Assembly: GCF_028372415.1 (NCBI RefSeq) | Contig: NC_092875.1 | Coordinates: forward strand, 182,987,522 to 183,051,521 | Length of the DNA stretch: 64,000 nucleotides | Origin: Notamacropus eugenii | Taxonomy: Eukaryota; Chordata; Mammalia; Diprotodontia; Macropodidae | Direction: 5' to 3' | Part shown: positions 33,762 to 45,930 of the stretch, piece by piece | Layout of the letters: every line of letters begins with the position of its first letter | How positions within the stretch are numbered: position 1 is the first letter of the stretch | Program-made: the position numbers and the translations under genes | Notes under the pieces: model-generated | Seen by the model: only the letters and a program-made list of their open reading frames with translations | What the model was told of the DNA's origin: nothing | Databases searched by the model: none

Positions 33762-33932
33762 AGATGTGGTACTGGATTTTTCTGTGGGCTCTCTTCTCTT
33801 CTCTTTTTGTCCATGGTGCTGCAGGAGTGTTGATGTTTGTCATGCTACAGAGACATAGGCAAGGAAGAGTCATCTCTGTCATTGTAGTCAGCATTGGATT
33901 TCTGGCTTCCATAACAGGAGCAATGATAACCA
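33762..33932 (+). CDS. TMEM170B: TMEM170B coding exon 2 (residues 33-90)
   Basis: Preceded by a pyrimidine-rich acceptor ending ttttcag at 33761. The first two bases complete Glu33 and the exon continues MWYWIFLWALFSS. It carries the first membrane span (about residues 36-61, rich in Trp, Phe, Leu), a short basic loop (LQRHRQGR, residues 61-68) and the second span (about 69-90). It ends one base into a Ser codon before the donor GTAAGT at 33933. Length 171 bases. Reading on past the donor meets stops within 17 codons, which supports splicing. This is the most conserved part of the TMEM170 family and the surest evidence for the gene's identity. Confidence 0.95.
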
Positions 33933-34389
33933 GTAAGTTGGTTTGTGTAAAAACACAATTTTCAAAAATTTTGACAAGACTATAATGTTCAATCACAATG
34001 TCCTCCTGATAGTAGTCTTTTACGTACAATTTATTTTTTAGCTCTGGAGCAGGGTTGTTGACCTTCCAATAAACTTTTGATCCTAGAGGAAATAGGATCA
34101 TTGAGCTTGGTCTATAGCTATATTTATTTGTTCTTCCTCCAAACTAGAGATATTTAAATCCAAAACATGAAACTTTAAGAGAACTCAGTAAATAGTTAAT
34201 GCTTCTGTGAAAAATGTTAGGTCTAGAATACAGTGATTTGTGCCACTTACAGCTGTGTAACTCAGAATGAATCACTTGTTTCTGTGAAAGATCTTCTTCC
34301 AACTTTTGTCTTAAAATTAAAATTTCATGTTGTAATGGGAAGGAGAAATTAGCTGGCTGAATTGTAGAGACTATCAAAAAAAAACCCTT
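33933..34389. other. TMEM170B intron 2, first part
   Basis: No repeat recognised. Intron 2 is 2,630 bases, with acceptor AG at 36561-36562. Confidence 0.7.
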
Positions 34390-34895
34390 TATTTTTATGT
34401 TTAACGCAGAAATTTATTGAATATCTTCATTGCAACACATTATGCTAAACACTATCAACTATACAAGAATAATAAAAGACACAGTTTCAACCCTAAAGGA
34501 ATTAAAAGAAAGAGGCAAGAGGCAGGATATGCACGAATAACTACAGTGTTAGGCAGAATGTGATAAGTGGTAAGAGATTATTACGGTGTGTTGGATTCAT
34601 TGACGGCAATGAGATTATTTCCTAGTGGGGGCAATTAGGAAAGACTTCATTAATTTGAGATGGACCTTGAAGGATGGGTTACAAGTGGAAATAGGGGACT
34701 AATGTCACTCTCAGCAAGGGAAACAGCATCTGCATTGCTTCAGAAGCAGGAAAATATATTTGAGGATGGTGGAGTTAGCCTGCATATTTCATTATAAGGA
34801 GAATAGTCAAAATTTGGTTGGGGCTGTATTGTTTAGGGTTCTTGAGTGTCACACTAAGAAGTTTAGATGTAATTGAATAGATAGTAGAGTATCAT
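34390..34895 (-). repeat. L2 LINE 3' half, antisense
   Basis: 'attatgctaaacactatcaac', 'caaccctaaaggaattaaaag', 'ggaaagacttcattaatttgagatggaccttgaaggatggg' and 'ggttcttgagtgtcacactaagaagtttagatgtaa' follow the antisense L2 order. Confidence 0.7.
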
Positions 34896-35284
34896 GTGGA
34901 TATAGTTTTAACTTGTGTAAAACTAAACTTTGCTTAGTTTTATTATGTGAATCCACCTGTTCAGAAGCTTTTTGAAGTTTCAAAAATATACTGAACTTGA
35001 TAATGTTTACTGAATTAGTTTTGAGCTTATACTAATGTTTGAACCATCTCTCGACAGTGAAACACCTTTAATAAACAAATGTTTGGAAAAGCGAAAGCTG
35101 CTCACTTAAATTCTTGTCTTCTAAAGGAGCCCCATCTGATTTTTGTCTTGAAGAGGCTGGGAATGTTACTGGGAACTAGTTACTTTGAGGTGTTTGTTGG
35201 ATTTAAAAAGAAAACACAATATATTGTTTTCAGACTTCAGTTTTAATAGAATTTGATACTTTAGTAACGTTTAATATAGTAATC
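34896..35284. other. unassigned intron 2 sequence
   Basis: Nothing recognised. Confidence 0.4.
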
Positions 35285-35610
35285 ATTATTTGCATATGTA
35301 ACTTGGAGAAGTTAAATGGCTTGTCTAAGGGCATAGGCCTAAGTCAGTGGCAGTGCAAGGACTAGCAGCAACCTAGGTCATTTGATACTTAATTCACTGC
35401 ACTGATATAATACTTGTTGGTTATGAAGTTCTTTGTGTACATACTTCAGTAGGTCTTAGAACTCTTTGCAGGGATTAGAATCCCCATTTTTGTCAGTGAG
35501 CAAACTTAGGTCAGATGGGTTGACTTGCTGAAGGTTACACATGCAACAATTAAGTCACAGAGCAGATATCTGAACAAAGAACTGCCTGACTCACAATGCG
35601 GTATTCGTAC
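35285..35610 (-). repeat. two decayed SINEs, antisense
   Basis: 35310-35390 and 35420-35600 hold 'ggcttgtctaagggcatagg' and 'tgacttgctgaaggttacacatgcaac...actgcctgactcac'. Confidence 0.5.
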
Positions 35611-36144
35611 TGTGACACTAATGTGATTAATGGAATGAATGTTATATAGTTAACCCAGTTGTCATAGTGTATGTAAATTGTCTACTTTTAAAAAAATAAG
35701 TGATATGAAGTATTATGATACTTAAAATTTGCTCATATCTGAAGGTTGAGCTTGAGGCACTTGAAGAATATGCCGGATGAATTAATAAAATTAGCAAGTT
35801 TACTTAACTAAAAAGTCTTCTAATATGGACCTGGCAGCAAATTGTCATTAATTCTACTACTTCTCTTCCTCCAATGTTCCCCCCTCAAGGAATAGCTTAA
35901 GTTCAGAGAGGCCAATTGCCAAAACTTTGGCCATCAGATAGACTTTTTTTTTTGCCAGAAAAATTCATAAAGTCTTTCTACCAAGGCATTGAGTTTTGGT
36001 CAGCATCAATAGAGATTTCACCCAAATTATCAGTTAAATCATAGTTTCTTTTTAAAGTATATAAATTTTAAAACAGTTGAACACTGCCTTTGATAATGTA
36101 GTATTCAGAGTTTTGTTTGTAATGACAATCCAAAACTACTACAT
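35611..36144. other. unassigned intron 2 sequence
   Basis: Nothing recognised. Confidence 0.4.
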
Positions 36145-36345
36145 CAGCTCTTATTAAAGCAGATAATGTGGTTTGGTTTAAAGAGCACTAGACTCTGGGA
36201 GTCAAGACCTGGGTTCAAATTCTGATGACCACTTTGTAGTTTTGTCACTATGGGCATATTAATTAAATTCATTGGGCCTCACTTATAAAATCAGGGTGAC
36301 ATGCTAGATTGTATCCAGTCTTTTCCAGTTTGAAATCTATGGTGT
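36145..36345 (+). repeat. MIR-like SINE
   Basis: 'gtggtttggtttaaagagcactagactctgggagtcaagacctgggttcaaattctgatgacc' and 'gggcctcacttataaaatcagggtgac' in sense, ending about 215 bases before exon 3. Confidence 0.8.
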
Positions 36346-36562
36346 ACAGTTTTTAATCATAGATCTTGAAGTTTAGAAGAAAATACTTGTCTCTTGAGCC
36401 TGTAGAGTTCAAATATGAGTAGAAAGTTATCATTTAAACTCTATAAAATTGGAAACTAATGTTTTACTCTGTGAATGAATAAAATTACATTATAATTGGA
36501 TCTACAGATATCATTATTTAATAAATTAGCATGTCATTTTACTTCTCTTCTTTCTCCTTTAG

Positions 36563-36693
36563 GTGCAGCAGTAGCTGGCATTTATAGAGTGGCAGGGAAA
36601 AACATGGCTCCCTTGGAAGCGTTGGTATTAGGGGTTGGACAGACTGTACTGACGTTAATCATCTCCTTTTCGAGGATCCTTGCAACACTTTGA
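36563..36693 (+). CDS. TMEM170B: TMEM170B coding exon 3 (rest of Ser90 to residue 132, stop)
   Basis: Acceptor tttctcctttag at 36562. GT completes Ser90, then AAVAGIYRVAGKNMAPLEAL leads into the third membrane span (about residues 108-128, GVGQTVLTLIISFSRILATL). TGA lies at 36691-36693. The three exons sum to 399 coding bases including the stop, so 132 residues, and all joins keep frame (phases 1 and 1). There are no internal stops or frameshifts, so the gene looks intact and functional. The ORF that runs into this exon from 36496 is simply intron read-through. Confidence 0.95.
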
Positions 36694-38449
36694 ACTTCTC
36701 AATTGATATAAGGAAATGCACATGCAGATTCCCTGAAAGTAGTTCCAGTGGCAAGTGGATAAAAAATTGTGTGAGAATGTGAATTGTGCCCTTTCCGTCT
36801 AGAGGCCTTGAGCTGTGGGAAAAGACTGCCCTCTAGTGTCCAAGATGTGGCACTACTTACTGCATCGCACCTTATGTGCCTCTGTCCCAGGCAAGGTGCA
36901 ACCGTTCTACTGGATGTGAAGGAAGCTACAAGAAACAGCACCTTGTTTAGCTGCCAATCAGGGTAACATGAGTGATGATCATTATTCTTAACAGTGTTAT
37001 GATAAAGTACAGGGACATTTCTGAAGAACTGATATGTGCCAAACTTGAATTTTTTTTTTTTAAACATTGATCATGTGGATGATTTGCAAGTGTAGAAGTA
37101 GTATCGCTGTGAACATATTTCACATGAATTCAGGTAAAATTGTAAGACTAACTTTCCTAATACTAAATCCCAGTAAGAATGCTGAATACCTATTCAATAT
37201 GGGTACATATTACTTGATTTTTAACATTGAGCATTACAGAGATGTAGGGATCTAGTATAATTGTCTAGGAATGATTGTGATCACGGAAAGCTCTAAACCA
37301 CTTTGAAGACTCATAATGTAGATCTGTGTGGTACATTTTTCACTATCTTAAATCTCTTTTAACGGTTTTCCCTCACAAATATATGTATGTTCTATCCACT
37401 TATATCCAGAAGTTGGAGACTTTGTTAGTCAAACATGGATTACAGTTTGTGTATGCACAAAAATATAATTTGAACTGTTTCTTATAAATTTTGTAAAAAC
37501 AAAATCTGAAATGCATGTTGCATACCTTCACCCTTCTAAAGAAAGTATTTGCTATGTATCTCATAGGAAAGCTTTTCTTTCCTAATATTGAAATGGGATT
37601 ACACTACTTGTTGCAGTTAAATCTTGATTTTTAAAAACATTTTAAAAGGTTTTCATTCAACATATTAACTGTAACATGTGGCCTAAATTAGGCAGTGGGG
37701 AAAAAATACCTCATTGAAGATGAGTAAAGAACATAGGTGGGAGGGGCGGAATCATGTTTGGACTATATGGCAGCATCATAATTCTGCTGAATGCAATATT
37801 TGAAATATAGTTTATCAATAATAGAATTGGAAAATTTTGTGATTTCTATCTGCTTGACCCATTATTGAATTGAGATTGTACTTTTAGTGTGACAGTCAGG
37901 TGTTTTAAGATTTGTTTCTTTTTTCAAGTTCAAGGATTAAGGTGGTATGCATGTGAAACATCTCTATTACAAAACAGTTTAAGAGGTTTTAGAATTTAAG
38001 TGATTGTTTATAGGGGGTTAGAAAATAAGGAAAACAGGAAGATGGCTGAACTTAAATCTGCCTCCTACTGAAATGTTCTATACCATTTACACTTGTGGAT
38101 GACTGATAATTTATACTAATGGGAAGAGAAGTAAATTTTAGGAGATAAAAAATGATTGACAATCTCCCAAATTATTTATGCATTGCATTCTGGCCATAAT
38201 GTAGTTTAGATTGGGTGTTAAGCTTACGACAAACCCCATTGAAGACAGAAGAAAAATCTTTATTCTATCCTCAAAATCTGTCATCAAAAATCTGAGAAGG
38301 AAAATAAAGTAGAAATTTAATAATTTATGTGAACAAAAGAGTTTTTGGGGTAGAATTGTCTTAACACTATAGTGTAGGAATGTGTAGAAATTGAACATAT
38401 GAGTCTGATTTATAAATAGAAATACTTTAGAATAATAGTAAATGTAAAT

Positions 38450-38630
38450 TTATTTTGATAGATTATTAGAACTATAAAGGAATTTAATGATCATCTAAGC
38501 ACCCCAATTATTACAGATGAAAAAGTGAAGTGATTTGTTTTTGGTTGCAGTTACCATTAGTGATAAAGCCAGAACTAAGACAGGTCTCTTGACTCCCAGT
38601 CCAGTGTACCCTGCTGCCTCTCCTTATGTT
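38450..38630 (-). repeat. MIR-like SINE in the 3'UTR, antisense
   Basis: 'actataaaggaatttaatgatcatctaagcaccccaattattacagatgaaaaagtgaag' and 'ctcttgactcccagtccagtgtaccctgctgcc'. Confidence 0.7.
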
Positions 38631-40059
38631 CTCTTAATTATAGAGATGTGCCCTTTTAGGCACACTAACCTAAAATAAATTTTCTAAGTCCATTAGAAGG
38701 GTTTTTCTTCTCTTTAAGATAAGATATATTTTCTTTATATTTGTTATTCTAAAAATTAATGAAAATAGGCCCCCATTTTTAGTAGATATCACCACTCACG
38801 TTTTGAAGTTGGTTTTTCTTAAAACATAATGCTGAAAATTTACTTGTTTTAATGCATTTTCACTTTTAATTTAAAGATGATCACATTGTAACATGCTCGT
38901 TAAGGACATATGCTCTATAATATAAAAATGATATTAACCTAGTTGAATTTATGAAACAGACCAAAGAGGTTTTCAAATTCCTGTTTTTATTGTAGTGTAG
39001 AAATATAATTGGATATGTTCATTGTATAGGGATATTGTGGTCATCTCATTACCAAGATGTTTTAGGTATACTTTTTTCCTCATTTTTAAGTTATGATTAT
39101 TTTTGCAATATCATCAGTTGTTATTTCTACTGTGATTTTGTGAAGCTTACATTTAGTGGTTTTTAAAGCTGATGATTAGTGTGTTTGTTGTCAATGGTTT
39201 CAATAGCCATTTCTCTGTGGTAACAGTTTTTAGCTTAGTCTCCCATAGAGATTTTAATGTGTTATGTAAACAATTAAGGCTGCTATAACTGAAGAGTCAT
39301 TTTACATTTTTTTCTTAAACACAGGAGCATGTTCTAGTGGATTATTTGACTAGTGAATCGGTTGAATTAAATCTTTCAGGATTGCTTGTATTCGGTTGAA
39401 ATGTTTGTACTTTGAAAACATTTCCTGAATTAGTAGTGGTAAGAGTAGTGGCAAGAGGTTGTTTTCATGATAGAGCAAAAGCATCCTTATTCTACTTGCT
39501 CACATCTTCGTTTTCCTACAGTTTGTATCTTTTAAATTAACTCTCTGTTTTTCTTATTCCCACTCCTTAGAGATCCTCCAGTTTGAATTGTATTTCTTGC
39601 ACTTTGCACTCCCTTTTCACAAATGTTTGGGAAATCTTGTTTACTGTGAAGAGGGTTTCCTGAAAATCTAAGCAGTCTATGAATATCAAGTATTAAATCA
39701 GTCTTTCTTCTGCCCCATAGGCAAAACTCAAAGTATAAATTACAAATTATCTGAGTTTATTGTTGCCCATTAGGGCTGATGATCAAGTTAATGCTGAGTA
39801 GTTTTAAATAACTTACCCCTTGTGAAGGTTCTTTTTAGCTATCAGTAATAAGGAAAGACCAAAGGGTTTGTAATAGTTATTCTTTCTGTATACTTTATGG
39901 CAGACATAATTTTAGTTCAGTATTTTTTCTTTATCCCAGTAACTTATTCTTCAAGTGTCCAGGACAGTGTAAAGAAAGGGATAGTTATTCTATTTTTAAG
40001 TAAAAATCTACTTCATTAGAGTTTTCTTCTTGCTTTGAAGTAAGGATTAAGTAAGTTAA

Positions 40060-40138
40060 ACAATTTGTATAACCAACTGCATAGAGTTGTGAGGATAAAA
40101 TGAGGTGATTTTTATAAGGTACTTTGTAAAAAAAAAAA
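40060..40138 (+). repeat. SINE tail in the 3'UTR
   Basis: 'gttgtgaggataaaatgaggtgatttttataaggtactttgtaaa' followed by an A15 run. Confidence 0.6.
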
Positions 40139-43100
40139 AAAAAGATAAAGAAGATACATAACTGTTAGCCATAATTCTTATTTTATTTGAAAAGAAAAGA
40201 AGTGAGATGATTTGTTAACCAACACTTTCTTTTTTAAAGGGCAAGTCAGTTGAAAATATTACAAGATAGTTCTGAGTCCAAAAAAGATGTGGATGATATA
40301 CTGGAGCCCTACTCCTTTTTATCTTTAAATTCTAATTTTTCCAACTTACCCAGTATCAAATGTAATTCCACATTCTCATTATAAATGAGGTAGAGGTATT
40401 GCTAAAAATTAATGATCATTTGTAATTTCCAAGAAATACCATTTGGATTTGGTACAACTTTTCCGAATTTACTCACTTTCTTTTTCCTTTTTTGCCTCCC
40501 ACAAGCAACGTCAGAAAAATTTATTTGTTTGTTGGCATCTTTCAATTCCAGCCTCTAATACCACTTTGAAGAACATCATCATTATCAGGAGACACTTCTT
40601 TAAGTAGAATGTCCTTTTCTTTTTTTCCAGGATAACAAAAGGTAAAATAAGGGTTGTCTACAGACTGGAGTGGAAGGATGGTAGAATTAATCAACCTTCA
40701 GCCCTACCAAACCCTCCAGGGTACTGTTCATGCTTTTATCTCCTTATCTCCGTTGCTCTCCTTCCTTCTTCTCACTGAGGGTGAAATTTTATAAAAGCAC
40801 CTTAGTATATACTGCCAGTTATGAAGGAAGACATGAGCAGTGAATTAGGGGTACAGGAGCTACCTCCTTTTCCTGAATTAAAAGTACTTCAGTCCTAAGC
40901 TTGACTCTTGAAAGGAAATAGATTTTTTGTTTTGCACATACAAGGGTAATTTTTTTTTAATTAAGTTCTAAAAATAAACATGATTTTGCAAATTTCTTTT
41001 GCTTTTTACTCACCTTACTTAAAGTAGTATTTTGCTTTAAGCAGTGAAGAACTGATGAAAAAATATTGAGAGAAATATATCCCAAATAACTGTGATACTT
41101 AATTACCCTGTAACTGTGGGTGAATAAATCCATGTTTAATATAAGATATTAAGAACTTTAGACTGCATGAAAACTTTTGACAATGGAAATGAACCAGGAC
41201 CCTAGCATTCTCAGAATTCTCCCCCCAAAATTCTTAACTCCCTAACATCTTAGAGTGAAATTGAGGAGAAAAGAAGAAATTATGTGAGTAAATATACTAC
41301 GATAAAGATTTTCAAATATTTGTACTGTTTTATAGCAAAAGGAATCATGTTGTTTTTCTTTGTGTTATACAAATGCTCCTAATATATTGTACATCAGGTG
41401 AAATTTTATTTAGCCTTTCCGGAGAGTCAATACTAAAGACATGTACTAGGGTTATAGACTTTAAAAATGTAAGCAATGGAAGAGATCTTAAGATTATCTA
41501 GTCCTACCTTCTAATGATGTCAAATATTACATTTCCCTTTGATAATCTTTATTTGTAGGAAATACAGTATTTTTGTTATTGTCAAGATTGAATACTGATA
41601 CTTATTAAATTACTTGATCTATTATTAAATTTCTATTGGGGAATATTTAATTTTTGTAATGTTTCCACTATAATTTATTAGATGTGCTGATAAGTTTTAC
41701 ATTAATTTAATAGAAACACTGAAGTGGATTTAATGACTCTAATTTTCTTTTGCCCTGAAATTAATGAACTCACTTTATTATTTATATAAGTTTTCACAGG
41801 TACAATTTTACACCCTTTGAGGGTATTATTGAGGTCGATTTTGATATTACTTTGAAGTCCCCTAATTGGAAATTTTGTATTAGTTTAATTATGTGTGATT
41901 ATATGTACCACACATAGTTTTGTTTATGACCCTGGTTTAGAAGAGCATATTCTAAAGAGCCTTCTGGCTATGCATCTCTTATTTTTAGGGAAGTCAATTT
42001 TGCAAACAATTTATATATTTTTAATTTGCATATTAACCCAGTATGTCCAAATGACTGCATCCTTTTCAGAAAATATGTACGTAAGTGAAATTAAGGATGT
42101 GATACCTAAGCATTGAGCTACTGCTTGTAATTTACCATTATCTAAATTCCTTAATTTGTATACCTTTAATTGCATTATTTTATATTTTTATTTTCCCAGT
42201 TATTACTTTCTATTAGTCATTTCTTTCCAATAAATTATGACGACTTTAGTCACGGACCTACAACAGTGTTAGCTTGAAATTACTATCAATAAATAGGAGC
42301 ATTTTATTTTGTGTGTAACTGAAATTGTTAGTAGTCATGTCTCTGGAATGAAATATTTTCAAAGAAACTTCATAGAAAGCAAAATATGTTGACTTCCCTG
42401 AATTTAAAAAAAAAAAAGATGACTTTTTAAGTTGAAAGTTTTTTGACTGATGCTTTTACTTTGATAAAATGCTATTCTAAGAAAGTGATTGCTGGAAATA
42501 CTTTTTAGAACTGGATTTTTTGTACTGGATGAATTTTTGACGTGTAGGATTAAAAATAACTTCCTACACTGTTAGTCGCTGCATTAACATGCATGTAGTC
42601 TTCATTAATTTGGAATTCTATACAACTTTCGCTTAGTAACATGGTTGAATTCAGATTATTGTAACAGTATGTGCTGGTCTCAGATTTTAGTCATTCTAGA
42701 AAAAAAATTAAACCTTACATAGTTTCAGTAAAAATCTCTGTATTTAAATTGCAACAGTGTGGAAGTACTGATAGGACCAGTAAAAGGCTCACTTTAAAAC
42801 TATGTTAATTCTGAGACCACTAAAAAATCATTTAGCAAAATATCATTCTGTTTTTAGTGCTAAATGGTGTCTTAGTGCCTTCTAAGAGTTAAGACATATT
42901 TGCAAAGTGAATTTACTGGATTCAGGACCAAGAAGGGATTAATAGGACTTGCTCAAGTTACTTGTACTTTAAGATAGTATAATGAGGTATGATATCAAGA
43001 AATTGAAACAAATTTGTAGAGAATAAAATCTTTGACAACATGATTCTTATACTACTACCAGTCTGATTTGGGGGTTATTAGTTATTTCTGCTATTGTCTA

Positions 43101-43603
43101 TAATGTAAGGACCATGATAGTTGAGAAATACTTTCTTTGAGTTTTCATTTCTTTTTACTCTTTCTCTTTATGCTTTCCTCTACCAGGTTGATGTGTAATG
43201 GGGAAGAATGTAGCCAAGAAAATCAAATGTAGATTCTTATTTTATTCTCATTGCCAATAAGAGAATCTAGTGTGGCAGTGTTAGTTTTATATTGAAATCC
43301 TGGGGCAGACATTTTACGTAACCCATAGAAATAAGTTTATCATCAGGGATTTATTTTTGTTATAAAGAATTTTAATGTACTGTGAAGCTTATGGATAGGG
43401 ACAATAAAAGCTAAGAAGTAATTTAATGCTGTAAAAATAAATACATCTTTGAAAGTACCCTACATTATGTGAAAATGGTTTTCCCCTCTAGTTAAGAATA
43501 TAACCTACACTATATGAGTGTATGTATACTGCATGTTTACATATACAGTTTAAATTAATTTGAAGGATGGTAAAAGTTTATGTTTATGATATATAATTGA
43601 AGT

Positions 43604-43690
43604 TGTAAATATTGTATACTATTGATTTTTAATTTTATAAAAACAATTTTTTAATTTCCCTATTCATGTATAAACCTCATTATGTATATA
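43604..43690 (+). promoter_or_regulatory. two Pumilio-type sites near the 3'UTR end
   Basis: TGTAAATA at 43604-43611 and TGTATATA at 43683-43690 fit the UGUANAUA consensus on the sense strand, 0.5 kb before the last poly(A) signal. Confidence 0.5.
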
Positions 43691-44125
43691 GTATAATTTC
43701 TTGGATAATAAAAGTTTTGCAGTGAATTTTATGTATTTTAATTTCAGTAAACATCTTAGTGTGGTCTTTGATGTTCATTTTAAGTTCTTTGCACTCCCAT
43801 TTTCTTCAAAGGGCAGCAATAAACATATGCAAATTATTTTGGTTATAGAAAGTTGGTCTGCAAAGACAGGTTACAGATTACACTTTATTGCTTTAAAGCA
43901 AAGATGCACAATTTGTATCACCCATTGTCTAATCTAAGAACATTTCTGGGATTCATATATGGTACTTGTCATTTGTAATAGACAGGGTGAACTCTTTAAT
44001 AACATGGACAAACAACTGTTATAAATGAATTCAGCACTTAAATGTCATTACAGATTTATTGGATTAAAACTTTGTAATATACAGTATTTTAATAAAATTT
44101 GGGTATTCAGTTTCATGCACTTATA

Positions 44126-44131
44126 AATAAA
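44126..44131 (+). terminator. TMEM170B: candidate distal poly(A) signal of TMEM170B
   Basis: AATAAA with a U-rich and GU-rich element starting about 30 bases downstream. A second AATAAA lies at 44091. Confidence 0.5.
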
Positions 44132-44150
44132 CCTGTCTTTAAAAGCTTCA

Positions 44151-44439
44151 TCTAGTACTTTTATTTTTATGTTGGTAATGTGAGGGAAAGGAGTAAAACT
44201 TTACTTGGTAAAAATGTGTTGAGGCTTCATTTTTCTGTCCCTGCCATTATCTGAGTTTTCTAGAACAAGACATATCGACTGGGTTTGTAAAAACCAAAAG
44301 AAGATGTAGGGGTAGTTCTGACAAACATTGACTCTAAGTAAAATTGTGAATAGGTCAAAGTGATCTTCACCTCAGGATTTCATTAAACATTATACTGCAC
44401 AATTAAAGACTTATACAGCAGTAGAGGACTGTCTTAGCT
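44151..44439. other. unassigned downstream flank
   Basis: Nothing recognised. Confidence 0.4.
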
Positions 44440-44650
44440 TGTTGTTCAGTCATTTCAGGTGTGTCTGATTCTTCATGACTCCATTTGGGCTTTTCTTGGC
44501 AAAGATACTGGAGAGGTTTGCCATTTCCTTCTCTAGCTCATTTTACAGATTAGGAAACTGAGGTAAACAGGATTACGTGATTTGTGCAGGTTACACAGCT
44601 ACTAAGTATCTGAGGTCAGAGGAAATTATACTGTTTCTTATCTCAGATTC
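44440..44650 (-). mobile_element. BovB-tailed CORE-SINE, antisense
   Basis: Starts (3' end) at 'gttgttcagtcatttcaggtgtgtctgattcttcatgactccatttggg', then 'ttggcaaagatactggagaggtttgccatttccttctc', then the CORE 'acagattaggaaactgaggtaaacagg' to 'ctgaggtcagagg'. The tRNA head is lost. Confidence 0.88.
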
Positions 44651-45084
44651 AGAATTTATAGAAAGATCTTTATCAAAATCTGATTCAGTATGGATTCACT
44701 GACAGAGTAGATGAAGCATTTAACTTGAAATTGAGAAAGTAATTGAAACTAAGCATTGAATGTTGTCATTTATAGGATTGAAGTGACTTTTAAATTTCAC
44801 TTGGAGTCTTCTTTGTTCCTCATTAAAAAGAAAAACAACAAATCGGTCTTCACATAGAATTTCCTGTGCATGGTAAGAATTGGTTAGGTAGATATGCAAT
44901 GACAGTACAAGTTGGCATGTAGAAAAGATGGAAAAAGTATTGACAGAGTCCAAAGTGAAAAGATGGAACAAAAAGGAGGAGAAGGCATAAATTGAGGAAG
45001 AAAGTGAAAAGGAGGTGGATAGAAAAAGAAAAATGATTGTGGAAAAAGAAAATAGAGGGACATGGGAGGCATTGAAATGGAAAA
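44651..45084. other. unassigned
   Basis: The 124-codon minus frame 45094-44720 is Ser/Phe-rich and low in complexity. I do not regard it as a gene. Confidence 0.4.
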
Positions 45085-45390
45085 TAAATATCATAGGATC
45101 ATAGATTTAGAACTGGAAGGGATATTGGAAGTCATTGAATCTGACTTGATTTTATAAGTGAAACTTATAAAGTGAATTGTCCAGGGTCAGAAAGTTAAAG
45201 TTCATAGGATTTGAAAATTAAATGGATCTCAGAGACTATCTAATTCCATTCCATCCTTCTTACAGATGAAACATTTTCAGGATAGAGTATAGTTTGTCCA
45301 AAGCCTTTTGGGTAAATAGTAGAATGAGGATTTGAAATCAGGTCCTCTGATTCCCATGTGTTCTTTCCATTACACCATGTTTCTGTAAGG
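45085..45390 (-). repeat. two MIR-like SINEs in tandem, antisense
   Basis: 45085-45200 ('catagatttagaactggaagggatattggaag') and 45205-45390 ('aaatggatctcagagactatctaattccattccatcc...gatttgaaatcaggtcctctgattcccatgtgttctttccattacacca'). Confidence 0.7.
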
Positions 45391-45469
45391 GGAAAAAGAG
45401 ATGACAATGTCATAGATGTTCTAGGTTGTTTTTAATACTAGACATTACTATATACTTGAAACTTAGGTT

Positions 45470-45685
45470 TATCCAAGTTATGGTGTCCAGAGCTCTCAAA
45501 TATGTGTTTCACAGAATCTATTGTTTGGGACTTTTAAGGTGATTTTGTCCAATCCCTACCTGACTTCAAAATCCTTTAAAATATTCTCAGAAAGTGGTCA
45601 TTTAACCTTTGATTTGAGACCTCTAAGGAGGAAGACTTCACTGAAGAAGCAACCATTCCACTTTTGGAGTCCTTATAACCACATT
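45470..45685 (-). repeat. CR1/L3 3'UTR, antisense
   Basis: 'agaaagtggtcatttaacctttgatttgagacctctaaggaggaagacttcactgaagaagcaaccattccacttttgga' is the reverse of the CR1/L3 block seen in sense at about 15060-15095. Confidence 0.65.
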
Positions 45686-45930
45686 TGTTGTTGTTCAGTC
45701 TTGTCTGATTCTTTGTGACCCCATGAACCACAGCACTCCAATATTGTCCATGGAGTTTTCTTGGCAAAGATACTGGAAGGGTTTACCATTTCCTTCTCCA
45801 GTAGATTAAGGCAGAGGTTAAGTGACTTACCCTGGGTCATACAACTAGTAAGTGTCAAACCTGACTTGAACTTGGGTTTTCCTGATTGTAGGCCCAGCGC
45901 TCTAACCATTGAGCCACCTAGTTACCTCTA
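45686..45930 (-). mobile_element. full-length BovB-tailed tRNA-SINE, antisense
   Basis: Complete order in reverse: tail 'gttgttgttcagtcttgtctgattctttgtgaccccatg', 'ttggcaaagatactggaagggtttaccatttccttctcc', CORE 'aagtgacttaccctgggtcata', and tRNA head 'gcccagcgctctaaccattgagccacctagttacc'. It inserted at the edge of a CR1/L3 relic. Confidence 0.9.

Larger units (their letters stand above)
36694..44150 (+). other. TMEM170B: probable long TMEM170B 3'UTR
   Basis: From the stop codon there are 7.4 kb of AT-rich sequence with few repeats (SINE scraps at 38450-38630, 40060-40138 and 41440-41530). That is unlike the flanks and suggests a conserved or constrained 3'UTR. Poly(A) signals AATAAA lie at 43403-43408, 43707-43712, 44091-44096 and 44126-44131. 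The last is followed by a U/GU-rich stretch near 44160-44185, so cleavage near 44145-44155 is likely. miR-27-type seed matches and two Pumilio-type sites are present. Extent is inferred; earlier poly(A) use is possible. Confidence 0.6.

Noticed and set aside
33686-33985. 99-codon + frame containing exon 2
   Set aside because: Its ends are intron read-through. Only 33762-33932 is coding, as the splice sites show.
36496-36693. 65-codon frame starting at 36496 as a separate gene
   Set aside because: It is exon 3 preceded by intron sequence; acceptor at 36561-36562.
44720-45094. 124-codon minus-strand frame
   Set aside because: Ser/Phe/Leu-rich, overlaps purine-rich DNA, no recognisable motif, no promoter context.
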